Positions 47,230 to 55,957 are shown, counted from the first letter of the stretch. The stretch: DNA of 64,000 nt from Spirosoma panaciterrae DSM 21099 (GCF_000374025.1 NZ_KB893179.1:1-64000); one strand, 5' to 3'. Notes: a model not told the origin generated them from the letters alone. Program-made: numbers and translations.

Positions 47230-48822
47230 ATGCCCCACCAATTTGATTTTCTGGTTATCGGTTCTGGTATTGCAGGACTAAGCTATGCCACGAAACTGGC
47301 CATGCATTTTGAAAAGGTACAACTGCCCGTTCGCATTGGCGTAATCACGAAAGTACAGGCCGAAGAAACCAACACGAAGTACGCTCAGGGGGGCATTGCG
47401 GCCGTGTGGTCGGAAGATGACTCGTTCGAAAAACACATCGAAGACACGATGATAGCGGGCGACTTCCTGAGCGACCGCCATATTGTCGAGATTGTAGTGC
47501 GCGAAGCACCCGGCCGTATTCAGGAATTGATCGACTACGGAACCCGCTTCGACAAAGAGCATGGCGGCAGCGACTATGATCTTGCCAAAGAAGGTGGTCA
47601 CTCCGATTATCGGATTCTTCACTTCAAAGACATCACCGGAGCCGAAATTGAGCGGGCTCTGCTCGAAAAAGCAGCGTCGCTGAAATCGATTGAGATCTTT
47701 ACGCATTTCTACGCGGTCGAACTCATCACCCGCCACCAACTGGGCGAAACCGTTCATCGCTACGATACCGACAACAAATGCTTTGGTGCGTATGTACTGA
47801 ATACTCAAACGGGAAAAGTGGAACGGTTTCTGGCAAAAACTACGCTTTTAGCTACTGGTGGCATCGGAAACATTTACCAGAGCACTACGAACCCCAGCAT
47901 TGCCACAGGCGACGGCATTGCGATGGCCTACCGGGCCAAGGGTATTTGCAAAGACATGGAATTCATTCAATTCCATCCCACAGCGCTCTATGAACCGGGC
48001 AAAAAACCCAACTTCCTGATTTCGGAAGCCGTACGCGGTTTTGGTGGCATACTTCGGAATAAAAAGGGCGAAACGTTCATGGAGAATTATGATCCCCGCC
48101 TGTCGTTGGCTCCACGCGATATTGTGGCCCGGGCCATTGACTCCGAAATGAAAAAGGCGGGGGACTCTCACGTGTACCTGGATGTGACGCACTGCGACTA
48201 CGAAAAATTTATCGAGCATTTTCCGACCATTACGGCCTATTGCCGTGATCGACTGGGGCTCGATTTACGAAAAGATTACTTCCCCGTTGTTCCGGCTCAG
48301 CATTACCTGTGTGGTGGAATTCGTGTCAATGAATGGGGGCAAACCAACATTCAATTTCTGTACGCAGTCGGTGAATGTTCCTGCACGGGACTCCATGGCG
48401 CCAATCGACTGGCCTCTAACTCATTGTTGGAAGCGGTTGTTTTTGGGCACCGCGCGTACGAAAAAACGGTCGAGATGCTTAGTCAGGCTGCCTTACCCAG
48501 CAATATCCCAGAATGGAATGACGCGGGGACTACCCATCCCGAAGAACTGGTTCTGGTGACCGAGATGAAAAAGGAACTGGAATCCATCATGTCGAACTAT
48601 GTGGGTATTGTACGCTCCAACCGCCGTTTGAAGCGGGCTATGGACCGCCTGGAACTGATTTATCTGGAACATGAAGCCCTGTATCGCCAGTCAAAAGTAT
48701 CGGTTCCAATCTGTGAGCTTCGGAACATGATCGAGGTGGCTTATCTCGTCATTAAAATGGCGATGGCTCGTCGTGAAAACACCGGACTACATTTTAATCT
48801 GGACAATGTAAAAACGGAATAA
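47230..48822 (+). CDS. nadB: L-aspartate oxidase
   Basis: A 530-residue FAD enzyme that oxidises L-aspartate to iminoaspartate, the substrate of NadA. It shows the FAD motif GSGIAGLSYA near residues 9-18, TNTKYAQGGIAAVW, the active-site HPTALY, and LHGANRLASNSLLEAVVFG, which binds the cofactor. The C-terminal helical domain ends with AMARRENTGLHFN. NadA and NadB together make quinolinate for NAD. Confidence 0.95.
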   Translation: MPHQFDFLVIGSGIAGLSYATKLAMHFEKVQLPVRIGVITKVQAEETNTKYAQGGIAAVWSEDDSFEKHIEDTMIAGDFLSDRHIVEIVVREAPGRIQELIDYGTRFDKEHGGSDYDLAKEGGHSDYRILHFKDITGAEIERALLEKAASLKSIEIFTHFYAVELITRHQLGETVHRYDTDNKCFGAYVLNTQTGKVERFLAKTTLLATGGIGNIYQSTTNPSIATGDGIAMAYRAKGICKDMEFIQFHPTALYEPGKKPNFLISEAVRGFGGILRNKKGETFMENYDPRLSLAPRDIVARAIDSEMKKAGDSHVYLDVTHCDYEKFIEHFPTITAYCRDRLGLDLRKDYFPVVPAQHYLCGGIRVNEWGQTNIQFLYAVGECSCTGLHGANRLASNSLLEAVVFGHRAYEKTVEMLSQAALPSNIPEWNDAGTTHPEELVLVTEMKKELESIMSNYVGIVRSNRRLKRAMDRLELIYLEHEALYRQSKVSVPICELRNMIEVAYLVIKMAMARRENTGLHFNLDNVKTE

Positions 48823-48908
48823 ACGACATTTGCGTACTTTCACCCTACTGGTTTAGTCTGGTTTACGACTGTCTATTTCTTGAGATTGAACGCCGGCCCG
48901 GCTTATTA

Positions 48909-48936
48909 TTGTTTTGAGCTTAAACAAGTACCTTTG
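48909..48936 (+). promoter_or_regulatory. Promoter of the small-ORF/DUF6169 pair (TTG-N17-TACCTTTG)
   Basis: TTG at 48909-48911 and a perfect TACCTTTG at 48929-48936 lie 18 bp before the small gene. It supports independent transcription of this two-gene unit. Confidence 0.65.
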
Positions 48937-48954
48937 AACAACTAAATAAGCCAT

Positions 48955-49137
48955 ATGGAATTAGCACATGATCCAACCAACCGGCCGAAAGGTGGAGCCG
49001 CTTTGTTCCGGTGGATTCTGGAACAACGAAAGTTGGCAGAAAGCAAACCTCGCGAGTTGACAGAAAGCCAGAAAGCTGCGATCGCTGAATTAAAAAAACG
49101 CAATGCAGAACGAGGAACAACAGTCATTAAAACATGA
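48955..49137 (+). CDS. Small charged protein, partner of the DUF6169 gene
   Basis: A 60-residue basic, soluble protein: a short N-terminal part (AHDPTNRPKGGAALFRW) followed by a long predicted helix with alternating Lys, Arg and Glu. No family was recognised. It is likely real because a perfect promoter lies 18 bp upstream and its 3' end overlaps the DUF6169 gene by 35 bp, typical of translational coupling. Such small-basic plus larger-partner pairs resemble toxin-antitoxin or regulator pairs, but this is only a layout argument. Confidence 0.6.
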   Translation: MELAHDPTNRPKGGAALFRWILEQRKLAESKPRELTESQKAAIAELKKRNAERGTTVIKT

Positions 49138-49630
49138 CTTTACGTTTGGCGGTGGCCCCACAAATTCGTACTATTTTGCAAATGGGTTAGGCATACTTTA
49201 TGAAGTGATGTTTAAACCATCAGGTTATCTATTCCCAGATAACCCAGCTTTTAATAATGACGTCTATGAGTTTATTATTCGTATCGAAGAAAATATAGTC
49301 CAGATTAACCCTCCGCCTGACCCTCTTTTACCACCAACTATTGCCGCAATCTTTCGCGATTTTTTCAAACGTGAAGGTGCTGTTGTCGTTTACATCTGCG
49401 ACTCCTCCGATGGTCGACAAGCTGTTCGTTTTCGCAAATTCAACTCCTGGTATAGCTATTTTGAGAGTAAGGGTTCACCTTTGATGAAAATAGATTTAGA
49501 ATTTGACGATAACGGCCATCCTGTTTACACATCCCTGATCCTACAGGCAAAACACCCTCTGTTTCAACAAATTATTGTTGCATATCAGAAGTTAATCCTG
49601 TGGGCAGACAACGACGACAAACAATCGTAA
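49103..49630 (+). CDS. DUF6169 family protein
   Basis: A 175-residue protein of the Bacteroidota DUF6169 family, recognised by the early LGILYEVMFKPSGYLFP and the conserved VVYICDSSDGRQAVRFRKF with FNSWY. The function of the family is not known; it tends to be mobile and patchily distributed, which is an impression from memory. Its start overlaps the small-protein gene by 35 bp. The region is somewhat AT-richer than nadB and the glutamine-synthetase-like gene on either side. Confidence 0.75.
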   Translation: MQNEEQQSLKHDFTFGGGPTNSYYFANGLGILYEVMFKPSGYLFPDNPAFNNDVYEFIIRIEENIVQINPPPDPLLPPTIAAIFRDFFKREGAVVVYICDSSDGRQAVRFRKFNSWYSYFESKGSPLMKIDLEFDDNGHPVYTSLILQAKHPLFQQIIVAYQKLILWADNDDKQS

Positions 49631-49658
49631 ATATTCTGCTGTCGAATTTCTCTTCATC

Positions 49659-51032
49659 ATGAACCAGCAAGCCATCATTGACTTCATCAAGCAAAGTGAA
49701 AGCCCTAAAATCAAGTATGCATTTACCGACATAGACGGTGTGCTCCGGGGTAAAATTATTCATCGACAAAAATTCCTGGACGGTCTGGAGGATGGATTCG
49801 GCTTTTGCGATGTAGTCTGGGGGTGGGATTCGTCGGATACACCGTACGACAACGGGCAAACCACAGGCTGGCATTCGGGCTATCCGGATGCTCCCGTTCG
49901 GATCGATGTATCGACGTTCCGGCAATTGCCCTGGCAGGATGACATTCCGTTCTTTCTGGCCGATTTCAGCCCAAAAGTCGATCAGAAGGCCAACACTTAT
50001 GCTTTAGCTTCCTGCCCGCGTAGTCTGCTAAAACGAATCGCTGACCAATGCCAGCAGATGGGGTATCATGCCCGATTTGCGCAGGAGTTCGAATGGTTCA
50101 ATTTCCGCGAAACACCCCGCAGCCTACAGGAAAAGTCTTTTTTGAACCTGGAACCTCTTACTCCGGGCATGTTTGGCTACTCTATTCTACGCCCCTCGCT
50201 CGAAAGTGCTTTTTATCATGACCTGTTCGATTTGTTAGCCCGTTTCGACATTCCGCTCGAAGGACTTCACACCGAAACAGGTCCGGGTGTTTACGAGGCT
50301 GCGATTATGCACGACGAGGTCGTTCGTGCGGCCGATAAAGCCGTTTTGTTTAAAACGGCGGTTAAAGAAATTGCGTATCGCCACGGCATTGTAGCCACGT
50401 TTATGGCGAAGTGGAATGCCGACTTGCCAGGCTGTAGCGGGCATATTCACCAAAGCCTCTGGAGTCTGGACCAAAGCCGGAATTTATTTTTCGATGCCAG
50501 CCAGCCGAACCAGATGAGCGAATTGATGCAGCAGTTCATGGCAGGTCAATTGTATTGTTTGCCTCACATCACTCCTATGTTTGCACCGACCATCAATAGC
50601 TACAAACGGCTGGTGGAGGGAGCCTGGGCTCCGACCACAATAACCTGGTCGGTAGATAATCGCACTACGGCGCTTCGGGTATTGAACCACAAGGAAGCCT
50701 ATACACGCGTAGAACATCGGGTGTCGGGGTCGGATACGAACCCGTATCTGGCGATTGCGGCTTCGCTGGCTTCCGGTTTGTACGGCATTCGTCATAAGTT
50801 AACCCTCGACATCCCCGCGTCGGAAGGGAATGGCTATGCGGATAAACGAAATGGAATCCTGCCGACAAATCTGGACGAAGCGACTCAGGCCATGGCCCGC
50901 TCATCCGTTGCGGCTGAACTGTTTGGAGCTGAATTTGTTGACCACTTTACACGCACCCGAAACTGGGAATGGCGACAGTATCTCCGCCAGGTCAGCGATT
51001 GGGAGTTGAAGCGGTATTTTGAAATTATTTAA
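49659..51032 (+). CDS. Glutamine synthetase family protein (PuuA-like)
   Basis: A 457-residue GS-fold ATP-dependent ligase. Visible motifs are YAFTDIDGVLRGKII at the N-terminal beta-grasp, AQEFEWFNF with metal-binding Glu, TETGPGVYEAA, GCSGHIHQSLWS, and RVEHRVSGSDTNPYLAIAAS. The sequence is closer to gamma-glutamyl-polyamine or amine ligases (PuuA) than to true glutamine synthetase; the amine substrate is unknown. An APH-fold kinase gene follows after a repeat, hinting at a shared pathway. Confidence 0.85.
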   Translation: MNQQAIIDFIKQSESPKIKYAFTDIDGVLRGKIIHRQKFLDGLEDGFGFCDVVWGWDSSDTPYDNGQTTGWHSGYPDAPVRIDVSTFRQLPWQDDIPFFLADFSPKVDQKANTYALASCPRSLLKRIADQCQQMGYHARFAQEFEWFNFRETPRSLQEKSFLNLEPLTPGMFGYSILRPSLESAFYHDLFDLLARFDIPLEGLHTETGPGVYEAAIMHDEVVRAADKAVLFKTAVKEIAYRHGIVATFMAKWNADLPGCSGHIHQSLWSLDQSRNLFFDASQPNQMSELMQQFMAGQLYCLPHITPMFAPTINSYKRLVEGAWAPTTITWSVDNRTTALRVLNHKEAYTRVEHRVSGSDTNPYLAIAASLASGLYGIRHKLTLDIPASEGNGYADKRNGILPTNLDEATQAMARSSVAAELFGAEFVDHFTRTRNWEWRQYLRQVSDWELKRYFEII

Positions 51033-51035
51033 CCT

Positions 51036-51130
51036 GTAGAGGCACAACACTTTGTGTCTCCTGACCGGATGGCTTAATGACCAGTCGGCTCAGGCTGACG
51101 CATAGGCGACGCCAAGTATGTCGTCTCTAC
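51036..51130. repeat. Palindromic intergenic repeat (GTAGAG...CTCTAC)
   Basis: The 95-bp stretch begins GTAGAGGCAC and ends GTCTCTAC, with an internal GAGGCACAACA/TTTGTGTCTC hairpin and GGCGACGCC near the right end. It looks like a dispersed REP-like element. It covers the ATG at 51118, which argues for a later start of the next gene. Confidence 0.5.
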
Positions 51131-51141
51131 TACCATTACCA

Positions 51142-52182
51142 ATGCGTCTTGTAGATTATCATTCGATTATAAAAAAAGCCTGGGCTGACTTCGACCCGTC
51201 CGTATCGATTCATACCATCGAGGACATCAGCGCCCGGGTTTCGACCAACCACGTTTTTCGGGTCCGGTTTGAAGATGGCGGGCATATCATTGCCAAATTG
51301 TCTTATTTCGGAAAGTACGAACATTTTCTGGAAGACCATCGAATCATTCATGCCCTGGCGAACAACTTGCTGTTTCCGTTCGAAAATGTACTGGCCAAAT
51401 CGCTGGTGCGCGACGGCCAGGTGTACACCTACCGCTACAAAAACGGTTATATCGATGCCTGGGTCGTATTTTATAATCCCATCCGTATTCAGCAAAAATT
51501 ACCCCGACGACTCGAAGATCATCAAATTCAGATGCTGGGCCGCCAAATTGCCAAATTTCATAAAGCCTGTTCCCGAGTCAGTCCTGTCTTGCCGAAATCT
51601 GGCAAAACACTTCGCTCCGATATTTGGGATTTACTGGATTTGTTGGATACTGAAGCCGGTCAGTTTGAGCACCGGATGCACGTAGAGGAGCTAAAACGGC
51701 AGGGGAATCTTTTTCTGGAAAATCGCCAGAAACTCGTCGCGGGCATTGTCGAGACTATGCCCGTATTCGTGGACTGGAATATTGGTAATTTTTCAGTAAC
51801 TCCCAACTTTGAGTTATATTCCCGCTGGGATTACGACTGGTTCAGAGTAAGTTACCGGGTTATGGATTTTTACTTTTTCAGCCGGGTTGTCTCCAATGTT
51901 GGTGACCGAACCGTATTTAGTTACGTCATAGGTCCGTTGATGGAAGAGCGGTTTCTGCTATTTTTGAAGGAGTACCATGCCGTGTATCCGCTAACGGAGA
52001 ACGAAATTCGTTTCCTACCCGAAGCCTATCGGTTCTTTATACTCAACTACGTCATAAAATACGGTCGCTACTTCTTCCATCGAACGTATGCTACCAAACT
52101 ACAGCGTGAGGCATACCAGACTTATTTCCCCTCCATCGAAACCTTCGATGCGGAAAAAATTCTGAAAGCGCTGGGAATATAA
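51142..52182 (+). CDS. APH-fold phosphotransferase
   Basis: A 346-residue kinase-like protein of the aminoglycoside/choline/homoserine kinase fold. The N-lobe has the Lys in HIIAKLSYFGKYEHF. The catalytic loop reads FVDWNIGNFSV, keeping Asp and Asn but lacking the usual His of HxDxxxxN. The metal-binding D-x-D is in RWDYDWF. ATG 51142 (MRLVDYHS) is preferred to the ATG at 51118, which sits in a repeat. It follows the GS-like gene by 110 bp. The substrate, and even kinase activity, are uncertain. Confidence 0.75.
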   Translation: MRLVDYHSIIKKAWADFDPSVSIHTIEDISARVSTNHVFRVRFEDGGHIIAKLSYFGKYEHFLEDHRIIHALANNLLFPFENVLAKSLVRDGQVYTYRYKNGYIDAWVVFYNPIRIQQKLPRRLEDHQIQMLGRQIAKFHKACSRVSPVLPKSGKTLRSDIWDLLDLLDTEAGQFEHRMHVEELKRQGNLFLENRQKLVAGIVETMPVFVDWNIGNFSVTPNFELYSRWDYDWFRVSYRVMDFYFFSRVVSNVGDRTVFSYVIGPLMEERFLLFLKEYHAVYPLTENEIRFLPEAYRFFILNYVIKYGRYFFHRTYATKLQREAYQTYFPSIETFDAEKILKALGI

Positions 52183-52183
52183 A

Positions 52184-52266
52184 GTCATTTAGCTGTCATT
52201 GATGGTCGTTTATTGAATCACAACAAATGACAACCAAATGATCATCAATGTCAACTAAATGACCAT
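52184..52266. repeat. Imperfect palindrome with ATGAC/GTCAT units
   Basis: GTCATTTAGCTGTCATTGATGGTC on the left and its near reverse complement on the right (ATCATCAATGTCAACTAAATGAC) flank a short loop. It lies between the kinase gene and the sigma factor and probably terminates the former or is a dispersed repeat. Confidence 0.55.
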
Positions 52267-52282
52267 CGCCCTCTAACGCGCA

Positions 52283-52867
52283 ATGCCTGCTCTGCCAGAC
52301 CTTTCAGCACTGATTGAATCGATCCGGCAAGGGGATGAAACAGCTTTCCGACAATTATACGAACTCACCAAAAGCCGCGTATTCAATACGGCGCTTAGCT
52401 ATGTACGCACCCGTGAGGACGCCGAAGAAATAACGCAGGATGTGTTTGTGGATGTGTTTCGCTCGGCAAGCCAGTTCAAGGGAGAAGCAGCGGTTACAAC
52501 CTGGCTTTATCGGATCACGATCAATAAAGCGCTCGATTTTCAGAAGCGCAAAAAGCGGCAGAAGCGGTTTGCTTTTCTAACCAGTTTGTTTGACAGTACT
52601 ACTGGCGAAGTCCTCCATCACCCTACCGACTTTTTTCATCCGGGCATCGCTCTGGAAAATCAGGAAAATGCGGCCCGGCTTTTCCAGGCAATCGACCAAT
52701 TAGCCGACAAGCAAAAAACGGCCTATATCCTGACCCGCCTTGAAGGATTAACGAATATTGAAGCAGCCAGCGTTATGAGCATAACCGTTGGGGCCGTTGA
52801 GTCCTTGCTCCAGCGAGCCAACGAGAACCTTCGAAAGCAACTGGCAACATGGTATTTGGCGAACTAG
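52283..52867 (+). CDS. ECF-type RNA polymerase sigma factor
   Basis: A 194-residue ECF sigma factor. Region 2 carries TREDAEEITQDVFVDVFRSA and TWLYRITINKALDFQKRKK; region 4 carries LADKQKTAYILTRLEGLTNIEAA and SITVGAVESLLQRANENL with a helix-turn-helix. A single-helix membrane protein encoded next could be its anti-sigma factor, and four envelope-protein genes follow on the same strand. The signal is unknown; the downstream SCO and metal-sensor-like genes suggest metal or envelope stress. Confidence 0.92.
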   Translation: MPALPDLSALIESIRQGDETAFRQLYELTKSRVFNTALSYVRTREDAEEITQDVFVDVFRSASQFKGEAAVTTWLYRITINKALDFQKRKKRQKRFAFLTSLFDSTTGEVLHHPTDFFHPGIALENQENAARLFQAIDQLADKQKTAYILTRLEGLTNIEAASVMSITVGAVESLLQRANENLRKQLATWYLAN

Positions 52868-52967
52868 CATAGTGGATTTCGAGCCGGTTTTCTAAAACTT
52901 ACTCTACAACTCTACTATTTTTACCTGATAGCCGTAGGAGTCGAAACGATTTGTCGTCTGTCTTAGT

Positions 52968-53291
52968 ATGGAACCAGAAAAAGAAAAATGGATCAACCGT
53001 GTACTGAATAGCCTGGAGGGTATGCAACGGGCCGAACCCAGTCCGTTTTTGTACGCTAAAATTCAACATCGACTAGCGGATAAAAACAGCCCGGTATACA
53101 TACCCAATCGAACGGTGTGGCTCACACTAGCTTCTTTCGCCTTACTGCTGTTGCTTAACTGGCGAATTATAGAGTGGAATACGACGCCAAAAGCAACCAA
53201 TGCATCCGATTTGACAACGGTTGTGTCGGGCATGCAATTGTATCCGTCTACCAATCAACCTTACGATTTATGGAGCGGACAAAACTACTAA
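52968..53291 (+). CDS. Small single-pass membrane protein, putative anti-sigma factor
   Basis: A 107-residue protein: a cytoplasmic N-terminal helical segment (MEPEKEKWINRVLNSLEGMQ), one membrane helix (WLTLASFALLLLLNW) and a short periplasmic tail. There is no zinc-binding HxxxCxxC motif. Position after the sigma gene and topology fit an anti-sigma factor. The last 22 bp overlap the next gene, which indicates coupled translation. Confidence 0.65.
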   Translation: MEPEKEKWINRVLNSLEGMQRAEPSPFLYAKIQHRLADKNSPVYIPNRTVWLTLASFALLLLLNWRIIEWNTTPKATNASDLTTVVSGMQLYPSTNQPYDLWSGQNY

Positions 53292-53821
53292 CCTTCTCTG
53301 TTATTGGCCTACTTCTACTCAATTTACTGACCATAGGCTTTATCACCCTCAAATCGGGCCAGTTCATTGGGTCAGAAGCAAGTCGGGGGCCAGGAGCTGG
53401 CCGGGAAGAACCCGCGCGCATTATTGTTGAACGGCTGCATTTCGACGAAGCGCAGCAGCAGCAGTACCGGGAATTGGTCAGGCAGCATCAGCAGCAAACC
53501 CGGCAGTTGAACGATAAGTCGGTTCAATTATTCCAGGCGTATTATGATCTCTTGACCACATCGCAGCCCGACTCGGCAAAGCAGCAAGCGCTGGCCCAGC
53601 AAATTGCGGATAACCAACGGCAGATGGCTGAAGTGAACTTTGCTCATTTTCGGCAAATCAAAACCCTGTGCCGACCCGATCAGCAAGCAGACTTTATCCA
53701 GTTGGTCGACGAACTTGCCCGGCTCTTTGGTCGACAACAACGCCCGCCCAGAGGACCCGGTCATGAGCCTCCAGGCGAACACCCCGACGGGCCACCCGAA
53801 AATTTTCCACCCCGCCCGTAG
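53270..53821 (+). CDS. CpxP/Spy-like periplasmic metal-sensor protein
   Basis: A 183-residue protein: a membrane anchor or signal helix (LTFSVIGLLLLNLLTIGFI), then a Gln-rich helical domain resembling CpxP/Spy/periplasmic heavy-metal sensors (HFDEAQQQQYRELVRQHQQQ) and a Pro-, Gly- and His-bearing tail (GPGHEPPGEHPDGPPEN). ATG 53270 lies inside the previous gene; the longer open frame from 53174 would be out of register with the domain. Such proteins act as periplasmic chaperones or restrain sigma regulators. Confidence 0.8.
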   Translation: MERTKLLTFSVIGLLLLNLLTIGFITLKSGQFIGSEASRGPGAGREEPARIIVERLHFDEAQQQQYRELVRQHQQQTRQLNDKSVQLFQAYYDLLTTSQPDSAKQQALAQQIADNQRQMAEVNFAHFRQIKTLCRPDQQADFIQLVDELARLFGRQQRPPRGPGHEPPGEHPDGPPENFPPRP

Positions 53822-53869
53822 GAATCCCAAAAACGTGACGTCTAAGCCGGTAATTAAATAACACTTGCT

Positions 53870-54694
53870 ATGAAGCGATCTCACGTATTTACTGTCCTGA
53901 CCCTGGCTTTTGGTCTATTGACATTTATTGGCTGTAACAAGAACGACGATTCGGTCAATCCGAACACTACGGGTTCAACATCAGGCACCAGCAGCACTAC
54001 CACAGCTACCGGCAGCACAACAACTTCGGTAGGTACGGGCGTACCCGATGTGTTCAAAAAGATTTACGGAGCTACCAGCATTACAACCGATGGCACCTAT
54101 GTTTACATAAAAACCTCCGGGGCGCCCGATCACAAGAGTATTTATTACGCTACCTCAAACAGTCTGTATGAAAACTTCACCGGAACCACGTTCGGTGGCA
54201 ACAAGTTTTCTAAAAATCCGAACTCGATTGCCGTTCAGAACTATACGTTTAAAATTCCACTGAATCCTAAAGTGGCCTCTTCACATTCGGCTACGAACCT
54301 GGGGCCTATTGGTGTTTCGCTGAATGGGGTGGCCTTTTTCAATCAATATGCTGGTCCTAACCAGCCACTTACCAACGAGGTGGTCTCGTTCGATCAATGG
54401 TGGGGGCATCCTTCGCCCAGCAGCGAATACCACTACCATGTGGAGCCTTTGTATTTAACCACCGTAAAAGGTACGAAATCGTCGCTTCTGGGCTTTTTGC
54501 TGGATGGCTTTCCGGTTTATGGACCCGAAGAAAATGGAGCGACGGTAGCGGCTTCGTCGTTAGATGCCTATCATGGCCATACACACGCCACGGCCGATTA
54601 CCCGAATGGCATTTACCACTATCATATTACGTCAAGCGATCCTTACATCAATGGCAGTGGCTATTATGGTACGCCCGGAACGGCTTCTAAATAA
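53870..54694 (+). CDS. YHYH-domain lipoprotein
   Basis: A 274-residue lipoprotein (lipobox near FIGC, residue 22) with a low-complexity Ser/Thr/Gly linker, then a YHYH domain. Three His-rich motifs stand out: SSEYHYHVEP, AYHGHTHA and GIYHYHITSS. The family name reflects the repeated YHYH sequence. A metal-binding role, for instance copper, is likely from the clustering but not proven. It is followed after 4 bp by another lipoprotein gene. Confidence 0.85.
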   Translation: MKRSHVFTVLTLAFGLLTFIGCNKNDDSVNPNTTGSTSGTSSTTTATGSTTTSVGTGVPDVFKKIYGATSITTDGTYVYIKTSGAPDHKSIYYATSNSLYENFTGTTFGGNKFSKNPNSIAVQNYTFKIPLNPKVASSHSATNLGPIGVSLNGVAFFNQYAGPNQPLTNEVVSFDQWWGHPSPSSEYHYHVEPLYLTTVKGTKSSLLGFLLDGFPVYGPEENGATVAASSLDAYHGHTHATADYPNGIYHYHITSSDPYINGSGYYGTPGTASK

Positions 54695-54698
54695 GGGG

Positions 54699-55253
54699 AT
54701 GGGGTTAGCCTTCATCATGCTGGCATCTTGTTCGGGTCCTGTAGCGTCCGACAAGTTGCCAGCTTTTGAAGCGGCCACGGTTCATGTACACTGGCAGAAT
54801 GGCCTGGCCGTTGAGCATGATCGGCCCTTTACGGGCATGATCTACACGCTGTCAGAAACAAAAAAAGATACGGTGGAGATTGTCGGCTTTCGCAACGGGA
54901 AGGAACAGGGCGAATGGAAACGATTCTACGAGCATGGGAAACTGGCAGAAAAGCGCTTCTTCAGCGATGGCAAAAAAGTAGGGGACTTTACGGCCTGGTG
55001 GCCAGATGGAACCCTGAAGCTGGCTTATCATTTTGACGATGGCGAATACAACGGCGTTTGTCGGGAATGGGGCCCTACGGGGCAATTACTCAAAGAAATG
55101 ACCTATAAAATGGGTTACGAGGATGGCCCCCAAAAACAGTTTTACGACAACGGAAAGGTAAAGGCCAATTATATCATCAGGGCTGGCAGGCGATATGGTT
55201 TGCTCGGCACAAAAAATTGCGTCAATGCGACAGATCGTCTTTTTAAGCAGTAG
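54699..55253 (+). CDS. MORN-repeat lipoprotein (YwqK-like)
   Basis: A 184-residue lipoprotein with a signal sequence and lipobox (IMLASC). It contains four to five MORN-like repeats of the form GxxxGEWKRFYEHGKLAEK, FTAWWPDGTLKLAY, CREWGPTGQLLKEM and KQFYDNGKVKANY. Proteins like this are often annotated as YwqK antitoxins, but MORN proteins have many roles. ATG 54699 is 4 bp after the YHYH gene stop; the longer frame reads through that gene. Its end overlaps the SCO gene by 29 bp. Confidence 0.75.
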   Translation: MGLAFIMLASCSGPVASDKLPAFEAATVHVHWQNGLAVEHDRPFTGMIYTLSETKKDTVEIVGFRNGKEQGEWKRFYEHGKLAEKRFFSDGKKVGDFTAWWPDGTLKLAYHFDDGEYNGVCREWGPTGQLLKEMTYKMGYEDGPQKQFYDNGKVKANYIIRAGRRYGLLGTKNCVNATDRLFKQ

Positions 55254-55884
55254 TTTCTGGTACTTTCTCGTAGGCTGCCTCAGCTGTACCCAACAGCCTG
55301 CCGAAACCCGACTTCCTTACTACAATACCCCCGACTTCAGCCCAATTTTCCTGGACTCCCGGCAGGATGTATTCCAAAAAATACCCCATACCATCGGTAA
55401 TTTTTCGTTTACCGATCAAAACGGAGCCACTGTTACCCAGAAAAGCATTGAAGGAAAAATCCATGTAGCTGACTTTTTCTTTACCTCCTGCGGAACCATA
55501 TGCCCTAAAATGACCAGACACATGCAGTTGATCGAGAAAGCCTTTCCGAACGACGACCATGTAATTTTACTTTCGTATAGCGTTACGCCCTGGATTGATA
55601 GCGTAGCCCGGTTGAAAACCTACTCTCAGACCAATGGCATCCATTCGAAGAACTGGCACCTCTTGACCGGCAAAAAATCGGAAATTTATCAACTTGCCCG
55701 GCAATCCTACTTTGCCGAAGAAGAACTGGGTTTTAGTAAAGACAGCACAAATTTTTTGCATACTGAACACTTCTTATTGGTCGACAGCCAAAAGCGTATT
55801 CGAGGTATCTATAATGGTACGCTCGAACTTGACATGCAGCAACTTATCGCCGACATCAGAGCCTTGAAAAAAGAAACAGATTGA
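55225..55884 (+). CDS. SCO-family copper chaperone lipoprotein
   Basis: A 219-residue protein of the SCO1/SenC family, which delivers copper to cytochrome c oxidase or handles periplasmic thiols. The signal peptide with lipobox-like GCLSC is followed by a thioredoxin fold with the copper ligands C89 and C93 in SCGTICP and H182 in TEHFLLVD. The genes upstream (YHYH and MORN lipoproteins) are translationally coupled to it. The start ATG 55225 is internal to the preceding gene. Confidence 0.88.
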   Translation: MRQIVFLSSSFWYFLVGCLSCTQQPAETRLPYYNTPDFSPIFLDSRQDVFQKIPHTIGNFSFTDQNGATVTQKSIEGKIHVADFFFTSCGTICPKMTRHMQLIEKAFPNDDHVILLSYSVTPWIDSVARLKTYSQTNGIHSKNWHLLTGKKSEIYQLARQSYFAEEELGFSKDSTNFLHTEHFLLVDSQKRIRGIYNGTLELDMQQLIADIRALKKETD

Positions 55885-55957
55885 AAATTCGGCTCATATT
55901 GTATTTTTACGAATAATATATGGGTGGCTTTGAGCCATACTACTATTTTATTCCTTT

